Notes under the pieces: model-generated
Told to the model about the DNA's origin: nothing
Seen by the model: only the letters and a program-made list of their open reading frames with translations
Database searches by the model: none
Made by a program: the position numbers and the translations under genes
In this document: positions 1 to 5,450 of the stretch, piece by piece
How the letters are laid out: the number at the start of each line of letters is the position of its first letter
How positions within the stretch are numbered: the first letter of the stretch is position 1
DNA from: Bacteroidota bacterium
Lineage (GTDB): Bacteria > Bacteroidota > Bacteroidia > Flavobacteriales > Weeksellaceae
Assembly: GCA_023386965.1 (NCBI GenBank)
Contig: JAEWIR010000017.1
Span: 1 to 20,821 of the forward strand
Direction: 5' to 3'
Length of the DNA: 20,821 nt

Positions 1-2
1 AC

Positions 3-458
3 CAAAGACAGGGTTATGAAATCCTGATGACATTATGCCGCGGTACCAAAGAGCAGAAAGACCTGGCACAGGAAGCGTTGAACCGCTTCTGGTGGCCGGC
101 ACTGATGATGTTCGGACCTAATGACGATGCCTCACCAAACTCTCAGAAATCCATGAATTACCGTGTGAAGCGTGAGAGTAATGATGCTTTGAGACAGCGT
201 TTTGTTGATGTTACAGTAGGTCAGGCGGAATTTTTGGGTCTTAAGATCCCGGATGAAAACCTGAAGTGGAACGAGGAAACTCAGCATTATGATTTCGGCG
301 AACTTCCGTGGGATGAATTCATGGAAGTGCTGAAAGGCAACGGCCCATGTAACCGTAAGCGTTTGGAAACAAAAAGAAAAGCGCAGCGTGAGCACGCCTG
401 GGTTAAAGAAGCAGCTATGGCCTATGCCGCAAATGAGGAAAAAAGAAAAGTAAGCTGA
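3..458 (+). CDS. paaA: Phenylacetyl-CoA epoxidase subunit PaaA, C-terminal half (5' truncated by window edge)
   Basis: This is the catalytic alpha subunit of the multicomponent ring-1,2-phenylacetyl-CoA epoxidase, which uses a diiron centre and O2 to epoxidise the CoA-activated ring in the cytoplasm. The open frame runs in from the window edge (first whole codon at base 3). About 151 residues are visible, roughly half the usual length of about 310. An internal ATG at 27 is not the true start, because the reading QGYEILMTLCRGT before and across it is family-like. Recognisable blocks are NRFWWPALMMFGPND, the SMNYRVKRESNDALRQRF stretch, VGQAEFLGLKIPD, HYDFGELPWDEF and GNGPCNRKR. The N-terminal metal-ligand helices are off the window, so activity cannot be judged. 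paaB follows after 39 bases in the same direction, as in known paa operons. The assignment rests on sequence resemblance and on context. Confidence 0.93.
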   Translation, partial: QRQGYEILMTLCRGTKEQKDLAQEALNRFWWPALMMFGPNDDASPNSQKSMNYRVKRESNDALRQRFVDVTVGQAEFLGLKIPDENLKWNEETQHYDFGELPWDEFMEVLKGNGPCNRKRLETKRKAQREHAWVKEAAMAYAANEEKRKVS

Positions 459-497
459 AGATACAGTCAGCAGAACGATTAAAATTACGATTGAATA

Positions 498-779
498 ATG
501 AGCAATTTAGAAATGTGGGAGGTCTTTATCCAGACCAAACCGGGACTTTCACACAAACATGCAGGAACCGTGCAGGCACCGACGGCCGAAATGGCACTGC
601 AGAATGCCAGGGATGTTTATACCCGCAGGATGGAGGGCACTTCTATCTGGGTGGTACCCAGCAAATATATGGTGACCTCCGAAGGTGTGGACAAGGAAGC
701 TTTCTTTGACCCCGCTGATGACAAACTATACCGTCATCCAACCTTCTATACCATCCCGAACGATGTGAAAAATATGTAA
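498..779 (+). CDS. paaB: Phenylacetyl-CoA epoxidase subunit PaaB
   Basis: This small subunit of the epoxidase complex bridges or stabilises PaaA-PaaC assemblies; it has no catalytic residues of its own in the known family. At 93 residues it matches the family's usual size of about 95. Typical features are the N-terminal WEVFIQTKPGLSHKHAGTV, the central ALQNARDVYTRR and the WVVPSKYM segment followed by a C-terminal tail ending near IPNDVKNM. The ATG at 498 gives the family-like MSNLEMWEV start. A frame starting at 491 is out of register and is not coding. It lies between paaA (39-base gap) and paaC (101-base gap filled with heptad repeats). It is very likely co-transcribed with both. Confidence 0.93.
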   Translation: MSNLEMWEVFIQTKPGLSHKHAGTVQAPTAEMALQNARDVYTRRMEGTSIWVVPSKYMVTSEGVDKEAFFDPADDKLYRHPTFYTIPNDVKNM

Positions 780-782
780 AAC

Positions 783-877
783 AGAGGTGAGACATCAGAC
801 ACCAGATATCAGATTTTAGACCGTGTGTCTTTATATTCTGATGTCTGAAATCTGAGGTCTGAATTCTGAAATCTATA
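783..877. repeat. Heptanucleotide repeat array with inverted arms between paaB and paaC
   Basis: The right arm (837-871) is five in-register heptads of form TCTGANN: TCTGATG, TCTGAAA, TCTGAGG, TCTGAAT and TCTGAAA. The left arm (793-820) is four heptads of the complementary form NNTCAGA: CATCAGA, CACCAGA, TATCAGA and the degenerate TTTTAGA. The arms can fold into a long imperfect hairpin; GACATCAGA (791-799) pairs perfectly with TCTGATGTC (837-845). It contains no open frame and lies inside an operon. The function is unknown. Confidence 0.8.
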
Positions 878-880
878 CCA

Positions 881-1630
881 ATGAATCCACTTTACAACTA
901 TACCATAAAACTGGCCGATGATACCCTTATTTTCGGACAGCGTCTGGGCGAACTTTGCGGGCAGGGACCTTATCTGGAAGAAGATATTGCCCTCACCAAT
1001 ATCGCACTGGACTATCTGGGACAAAGCAGCAATTTTTTCAAATATGCCGCGCAACTTCAGGGTGAAAACCGTACCGAAGATGACCTGGCGTTTCTTAGGC
1101 TTGAGAAGGAGTACCTGAACTGCCAGCTTTCCGAACTTCCGAACGACGATTATGCCAATACCATCCTGAAAGTATACTTCTTTGCATTATATCAGAAGTT
1201 GCTGTACACGGAACTGATGAAAAGCCCTGACGCTCAGTTGGCAGCCATTGCCGAAAAATCCTTGAAAGAAGTGAAATACCATTACACCCATTCATCAACG
1301 TGGGTGAAGATGTTTGCCGGCGGCACGGAAGAAAGCAGAGCGCGTTTGGCTGAAGCCGTGGCAAATCTTTGGGAATACACTCAGGGAATGTTTGCGGAAA
1401 CACCGGGCGAGCAAGATCTCATAGCTACTGAAACTGTGCCGGATTCAAAGATTCTGCATGAAATATGGATGGCTGCAGTAACCGAAGACTTTGCCAATTT
1501 TGGGATTCAGATTCCTGAAAGCACTTTTATGCAGAAAGGCTCGCGCACCGGATACCATACCGAGTATTTCGGGTTTATCCTCTGCGAACTGCAATACATG
1601 CAGCGTACCTATCCCAACTGTACCTGGTAA
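881..1630 (+). CDS. paaC: Phenylacetyl-CoA epoxidase subunit PaaC
   Basis: This is the ferritin-like structural beta subunit that pairs with PaaA in the epoxidase core. The 249 residues match the known PaaC length of about 248. The N-terminus YNYTIKLADDTLIFGQRL, followed by ELCGQGPYLEEDIALTNIAL and DYLGQSSNFFKYAAQL, is characteristic, as are EVKYHYTHSSTWVKMF and the helical C-terminal half (SKILHEIWMAAV; GYHTEYFGFILCELQYMQRTYP). The ATG at 881 is immediately followed by the family-like start. It sits downstream of paaB across a heptad repeat and 76 bases before paaD. No truncation or frameshift is seen. Confidence 0.93.
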   Translation: MNPLYNYTIKLADDTLIFGQRLGELCGQGPYLEEDIALTNIALDYLGQSSNFFKYAAQLQGENRTEDDLAFLRLEKEYLNCQLSELPNDDYANTILKVYFFALYQKLLYTELMKSPDAQLAAIAEKSLKEVKYHYTHSSTWVKMFAGGTEESRARLAEAVANLWEYTQGMFAETPGEQDLIATETVPDSKILHEIWMAAVTEDFANFGIQIPESTFMQKGSRTGYHTEYFGFILCELQYMQRTYPNCTW

Positions 1631-1638
1631 AGTGTTCG

Positions 1639-1652
1639 GTTGAATATTCAAC
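1639..1652. other. 14-bp perfect palindrome GTTGAATATTCAAC between paaC and paaD
   Basis: GTTGAAT is followed directly by its reverse complement ATTCAAC. It lies eight bases after the paaC stop and 55 bases before the paaD start. It could be a dimeric regulator site or chance; no second copy was noticed in the window. Confidence 0.35.
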
Positions 1653-1706
1653 AGAATAAAACCTCTTAAGCCGGGTCCTTTAAAATAAGTGAACCGGAAA
1701 TAAAGT

Positions 1707-2171
1707 ATGCAGAATTTACTGGAAATATTAGCTGAAATTCCGGATCCGGAAATCCCGGTGATCAATATCGTGGAACTCGGTATTGTGCGGGAGGCAAAGA
1801 TGACCGCTGAAGATGAGGTGGAAGTTGTAATCACGCCCACTTATTCCGCATGTCCGGCCATGTTCAATATTGAAGAAGATATTATTAAGCTGTTTCGTGA
1901 AAGAGGTATAACTGCGAAAGTTATTACAAAGATCTCACCTATCTGGACCACTGACTGGATGACTGATGAAGCGCGTGAGAAACTGCGTGCCTATGGAATC
2001 ACGCCACCTGAAAAAGGCGCTGATAAAGATCATCTGGACATTCCCAAGAAATGTCCACGCTGTGGATCCACCAACACGGCGCAGATCAGCCGTTTCGGTT
2101 CCACACTGTGCAAGGCAAGTTACCAGTGTAACGACTGTCTGGAGCCCTTTGACTATTTTAAATGTCACTAA
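1707..2171 (+). CDS. paaD: Phenylacetate degradation protein PaaD (MIP18/DUF59 domain plus zinc ribbon)
   Basis: PaaD is needed for a functional phenylacetyl-CoA epoxidase and is thought to help assemble a metal centre in the PaaABCE system. Residues 1-95 form the MIP18/DUF59 domain, with the signature DPEIPVINIVELGIV at 13-27 and the reactive cysteine of TPTYSACPAM at C49. Residues 110-154 form a C-terminal cysteine-rich ribbon with pairs C116/C119 and C141/C144 plus C135 and C153. The 154-residue length and domain order fit PaaD rather than a general SufT-type protein. The stop overlaps no other gene, although an upstream in-frame ATG of the next frame lies at 2162. paaE, which follows paaD in Escherichia coli, is not here. 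Confidence 0.92.
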   Translation: MQNLLEILAEIPDPEIPVINIVELGIVREAKMTAEDEVEVVITPTYSACPAMFNIEEDIIKLFRERGITAKVITKISPIWTTDWMTDEAREKLRAYGITPPEKGADKDHLDIPKKCPRCGSTNTAQISRFGSTLCKASYQCNDCLEPFDYFKCH

Positions 2172-2206
2172 ATCTTAGTATCTTTAAGGAAATAAAAAAA
2201 CAGACT

Positions 2207-3013
2207 ATGTATATCTATTCACAATTTGATGTGGAATCTCATTTTGGAGGCCGGTTAAAGATCGCCTACCTGAACCAGCCGGAAACCATGAATGCGCTTA
2301 CCAAGCCACTTTTGGCAGAATTGCGTGATTTTGTTGAGTTTTATAACAAGGATGAAGATACACGCTGCATCGCAATAGCAGGTCGCGGAAAAGCTTTTTC
2401 TTCAGGTCAGAACCTGGCAGCCATTGATTTTATGGATCCTGAGGTAAATGTTCCCCGTGAAGTGGAACGCATCGTACTGGATTATTATAATCCACTGGTG
2501 ATGTCCATCGCATATGCACGGAAGCCGGTTATTTCCCTGGTGAACGGTCCTGCTGTGGGAGCTGGTGCTATGCTGGCACTGATCTGTGACTTCTCAGTGG
2601 TATCAGACAGCGCTTATTTTTCCCAGGCATTCTCAAACATAGGTCTTATTCCGGACACCGGAGGCACGTATTTTCTGCAGAAAGTTCTGGGCAGACAGAT
2701 GGCTCATTATCTGGCTTATACCGGAAAGAAACTTGGTGCGGAAGAAGCACACCGACTCGGAATGGTAGCCGAAGTATGGCCCGAAGCTGAATTTGAAGCG
2801 AAAGCCATGGAAATGCTGGAAACCATCACCAACCAGCCCACCACAGCACTTTCTTTAACAAAGAGGGCATTACGCAAGTCTTATGATAACAGCCTGAAGG
2901 AGCAACTGGATATTGAAAGCAGGTACCAGTCCGCTGCCTCGGCCACAGAAGACTTCCGTGAAGGAATACTGGCATTTTCGGAAAAAAGGAAGCCTGTTTA
3001 CAAAGGCAGATAG
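2207..3013 (+). CDS. paaG: 1,2-epoxyphenylacetyl-CoA isomerase PaaG (crotonase fold)
   Basis: PaaG converts the ring-1,2-epoxide to the seven-membered oxepin-CoA. From the ATG at 2207 the protein has 268 residues, close to the usual 262. The frame stays open back to 2162, but that start would overlap paaD and add an unfamiliar N-terminus. Crotonase oxyanion-hole segments are FSSGQNLAAID (65-74) and GPAVGAG (114-120). The two hydratase glutamates are missing: the first position falls in GAGAML and the second in FSNIGL. The isomerase-type aspartate is present in IPDTGGT (D150), so this is an isomerase rather than the PaaF hydratase. The C-terminus has the family ending FSEKRKPVYKGR. A hairpin with a T run follows the stop. 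Confidence 0.88.
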   Translation: MYIYSQFDVESHFGGRLKIAYLNQPETMNALTKPLLAELRDFVEFYNKDEDTRCIAIAGRGKAFSSGQNLAAIDFMDPEVNVPREVERIVLDYYNPLVMSIAYARKPVISLVNGPAVGAGAMLALICDFSVVSDSAYFSQAFSNIGLIPDTGGTYFLQKVLGRQMAHYLAYTGKKLGAEEAHRLGMVAEVWPEAEFEAKAMEMLETITNQPTTALSLTKRALRKSYDNSLKEQLDIESRYQSAASATEDFREGILAFSEKRKPVYKGR

Positions 3014-3033
3014 TTTAAATTTTATAACATTTC

Positions 3034-3066
3034 AAGATAGTTTTGGTGATTCAAAGCTATCTTTTT
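3034..3066 (+). terminator. Hairpin with T run between paaG and paaH (terminator or attenuator)
   Basis: The 5' arm AAGATAGTTTTG (3034-3045) pairs over 12 positions, with one T-G wobble, with CAAAGCTATCTT (3052-3063) around a six-base loop. A run of five T spans 3062-3066. It looks like an intrinsic terminator inside an otherwise continuous operon, so it may reduce expression of paaH and the genes after it. Confidence 0.6.
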
Positions 3067-3079
3067 ACATTAAGGTCTT

Positions 3080-4213
3080 ATGAAACAAATAGGAATAATT
3101 GGTTCCGGCACCATGGGAATCGGTATTGCACAGGTAGCGGCTACCGCGGGAAGCACTGTTTTTCTTTATGACGCAAACTTCGGACAAACTGAAAAATCGC
3201 TGAATGGTTTGCAAAAGACCCTGGCAAGGCTGGTTGAAAAAACTAAAATTTCACAGGAGGAATCTGCAAATATATTCGGAAGGATAAAGTTTTGCCGGGA
3301 AATTGCAGAACTGAAGGATTGTGACCTTGTGATTGAAGCCATTATTGAAAACAAAGAGATCAAAACAGAAGTTTTTCGTAAGCTGGAGCAAACAGTTTCA
3401 GAAAACTGTGTGATCGCAAGTAATACCTCTTCAATTTCCATAACATCGCTTTCGGCAGAGTTGGAGAAGCCGTCCAGGTTTATCGGTATTCATTTCTTTA
3501 ATCCCGCACCGATAATGCCGCTGGTAGAGGTGATTCCGGGCTTGCTTACGGAGCAGGAACTTCCTCAGCAAATTTATGACCTGATGAAGTCCTGGGGCAA
3601 AGAGCCCATCATCGCCAAAGATGTTCCCGGTTTCATAGTAAACCGTATTGCCCGGCCTTTTTATGGGGAAGCATTGCGGATTGTCGAGGAAAATATAGCC
3701 ACCCCCGAACAGGTGGATGATGCCATGAGAACTTTAGGTAATTTCCGGATGGGACCTTTTGAACTGATGGACCTGATCGGAATTGATGTTAATTTCTCGG
3801 TAACAAAAACAGTTTATGCCGATTATTTCTTTGATCCAAAATACAAACCGAGCCTACTGCAGCAGCGAATGAGCGAAGCCAAACTGCACGGACGCAAAAC
3901 AGGCCGTGGATTTTATGATTACAGTGAAAGTGCGGTAAAACCGGAACCTGTAAAAGAGGATAACCTGTATGCTGAGATTTTCATGAGAATTATTTCAATG
4001 CTCATCAACGAAGCTGTAGAAGCCAAACGATTGGGAATCGCCAGCGATGCCGATCTTGAACTTGCAATGCAGAAAGGCGTTAATTACCCGAAAGGCCTGC
4101 TGGCCTGGGGCAGCGAGATTGGCTACCGCTATGTGGGCGCTACATTACAGAGGCTGTATGAAACCTATCAGGAAGAAAGATACAGACAAAGTCCGCTGCT
4201 TTCTAAACTGTAA
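3080..4213 (+). CDS. paaH: 3-hydroxyacyl-CoA dehydrogenase PaaH
   Basis: This NAD-dependent enzyme oxidises (3S)-3-hydroxyadipyl-CoA to 3-oxoadipyl-CoA in the lower phenylacetate pathway. The Rossmann N-terminus has GSGTMGIG (8-15) and the acidic D31 after the second strand. The catalytic pair is H138 and E150 in GIHFFNPAPIMPLVEV, followed by AKDVPGFIVNRI at the start of the C-terminal helical domain. A second, shorter C-terminal module includes INEAVEAKRLGIASDADLELAMQKG. At 377 residues it is shorter than Escherichia coli PaaH (about 475), which suggests a shorter repeat module and not a broken gene, because the reading is continuous. The substrate is inferred from the operon. Confidence 0.9.
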   Translation: MKQIGIIGSGTMGIGIAQVAATAGSTVFLYDANFGQTEKSLNGLQKTLARLVEKTKISQEESANIFGRIKFCREIAELKDCDLVIEAIIENKEIKTEVFRKLEQTVSENCVIASNTSSISITSLSAELEKPSRFIGIHFFNPAPIMPLVEVIPGLLTEQELPQQIYDLMKSWGKEPIIAKDVPGFIVNRIARPFYGEALRIVEENIATPEQVDDAMRTLGNFRMGPFELMDLIGIDVNFSVTKTVYADYFFDPKYKPSLLQQRMSEAKLHGRKTGRGFYDYSESAVKPEPVKEDNLYAEIFMRIISMLINEAVEAKRLGIASDADLELAMQKGVNYPKGLLAWGSEIGYRYVGATLQRLYETYQEERYRQSPLLSKL

Positions 4214-4245
4214 ACCCATGACGAACCTTACTAAAATGAATTGAT

Positions 4246-4488
4246 ATGATAACGAACATACTTCTTAAAAGCCTGGGCGGAACCATCACTTTCGGCTTGC
4301 TGTTTTTTTTGCTTCAGTTTATTTGGGACGGGTTCAGTACGGAAACGCTGAATTCGGTATTGGCCGATACTCCGCGGCACCTGTTCATGCTGCTCTTTAT
4401 GTTTATTGTTCTGATACTGCAGAATATTATCATCCAGCAAAGGAAAGTTAAGCTGCAAAGTGACTTAAATAAAAAGGTTCGCCGTTAA
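4246..4488 (+). CDS. Small two-helix membrane protein of unknown function within the paa operon
   Basis: I do not recognise a family. The 80-residue product has two hydrophobic segments, about residues 10-27 (GGTITFGLLFFLLQFIW) and 44-64 (HLFMLLFMFIVLILQNIII), separated by a polar loop and followed by a basic tail (QRKVKLQSDLNKKVRR). This predicts an inner-membrane hairpin with a cytoplasmic basic end. It starts 33 bases after paaH and ends 47 bases before the paaI start, in the same direction. It is therefore probably co-transcribed, although no phenylacetate role is known. A short frame could arise by chance, but the position, hydrophobic pattern and basic tail favour a real gene. Confidence 0.6.
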   Translation: MITNILLKSLGGTITFGLLFFLLQFIWDGFSTETLNSVLADTPRHLFMLLFMFIVLILQNIIIQQRKVKLQSDLNKKVRR

Positions 4489-4496
4489 TTACTTTT

Positions 4497-4504
4497 TACA
4501 TTTG
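4497..4504 (+). promoter_or_regulatory. Candidate -7 box (TACATTTG) upstream of paaI
   Basis: TACATTTG matches the Bacteroidota TAnnTTTG -7 consensus and lies 31-38 bases before the paaI ATG. No good TTTG is found at the expected -33 spacing, so this is a weak internal promoter candidate. Confidence 0.35.
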
Positions 4505-4534
4505 TTAAACTTTTACACTGACACATTAAACTAC

Positions 4535-4948
4535 ATGACTCCATTTGAAACCGCACAATATATGCTTAACCAGGACGAATTCTCAAAATGGATGGGAATT
4601 AAACTGGTGGAGGTCCGCGAAAAGTATTGCCTCCTGGAAATGCCGGTTAAAGCCGAAATGATCAACGGCCTGAAAACCGTACACGGCGGCATAACCTTTT
4701 CCCTGGCCGACTCTGCGCTCGCATTCTCCAGCAACAATACCAACGAAGCTTCCGTAGCGCTGAACTGCGTCATCAACTTTACAAAAGCGGTCAGGATGGG
4801 CGATGTCCTTACAGCAGAGAGTATACTGATTTCAGATACACGGAAAACAGGAATTTATGACATTTCGATAAAGAATCAGGAGCAGGTTTTGGTAGCCTCT
4901 TTCCGGGGAACAGTTTATAAAATTGAAAAGAAAGTGACGGATTTATAG
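4535..4948 (+). CDS. paaI: Hydroxyphenylacetyl-CoA thioesterase PaaI (hotdog fold)
   Basis: PaaI hydrolyses ring-hydroxylated phenylacetyl-CoA dead-end products and so returns CoA to the pathway. The ATG at 4535 gives 137 residues, matching the usual length of about 140; an upstream TTG at 4502 only adds an unfamiliar leader. The 4HBT/PaaI signature is TVHGGITFSLADSALAFSSN, with H50-G51-G52 and the catalytic acid D59. The N-terminal helix TAQYMLNQDEFSKWMGIKL and the FTKAVRMGDVLTAES strand are typical of the family. It lies between two small membrane protein genes in the paa run. Confidence 0.88.
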   Translation: MTPFETAQYMLNQDEFSKWMGIKLVEVREKYCLLEMPVKAEMINGLKTVHGGITFSLADSALAFSSNNTNEASVALNCVINFTKAVRMGDVLTAESILISDTRKTGIYDISIKNQEQVLVASFRGTVYKIEKKVTDL

Positions 4949-4967
4949 AATATAAATATTTTGCCAG

Positions 4968-5402
4968 ATGAAGGAACTTAAGTTAATGTACTCAACAATC
5001 CTAATTGATGGTGATGAACTGGTCATCAAAGACCGCTTAAAGTATCAGAAATTGTTTTCCATCATTGCAGGAACGTCAGTGGTATTGTTTGCACTTACCA
5101 ATATTATGAATACAGGCCCGTTATTTACTTCTGAAAAACTGTACTTTTATTTCCTTTTTTTGTGTGGAATCTCCATAGTTTTTTTCAGTTTAAAACTGAA
5201 TGTTAGAGACCGGTTCGCGAAAAACGACATTCTGGCCGTGAATTTTCAGAAAGACGTCGTGCGTTTCGAGCATGCTTATTTTATTCTGCAAAACGGTAAG
5301 AAAAGAAGAACCTATTTTTTCCCGGATGAAAAGGAAAAATTGACCCGCTTTTTAGAATTCAACAATATTAAGATTTATAATTCCAAATACATTAGATTAT
5401 AA
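4968..5402 (+). CDS. Membrane protein of unknown function upstream of paaZ
   Basis: I do not recognise a family. The 144-residue product has a short N-terminal beta-like region (STILIDGDELVIKDRLKY), two hydrophobic segments (about residues 31-47 and 59-75: LFSIIAGTSVVLFALTNI and YFYFLFLCGISIVFFSL) and a basic C-terminal cytoplasmic part of about 65 residues with alternating strand-like stretches (NDILAVNFQKDVVRFEH, AYFILQNGKKRRTYFF). This layout recalls small membrane-anchored PH-like sensor domains, but that is a structural guess. The start at 4968 is 19 bases after paaI; an ATG at 4986 is an alternative. paaZ follows after 48 bases, so the gene is likely carried on the paa transcript. Confidence 0.6.
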   Translation: MKELKLMYSTILIDGDELVIKDRLKYQKLFSIIAGTSVVLFALTNIMNTGPLFTSEKLYFYFLFLCGISIVFFSLKLNVRDRFAKNDILAVNFQKDVVRFEHAYFILQNGKKRRTYFFPDEKEKLTRFLEFNNIKIYNSKYIRL

Positions 5403-5450
5403 AATGGTAGAATGTTTTCTGCCAACCTCATCATTATAAATTAACCAAAA

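Noticed and set aside
491..709. Alternative plus-strand frame over paaB
   Set aside because: Out of register with the conserved paaB reading.
3080..4213. paaH as truncated because it is shorter than the Escherichia coli protein
   Set aside because: Both domains and the catalytic His/Glu are intact and the frame is clean; shorter forms of the family are normal.
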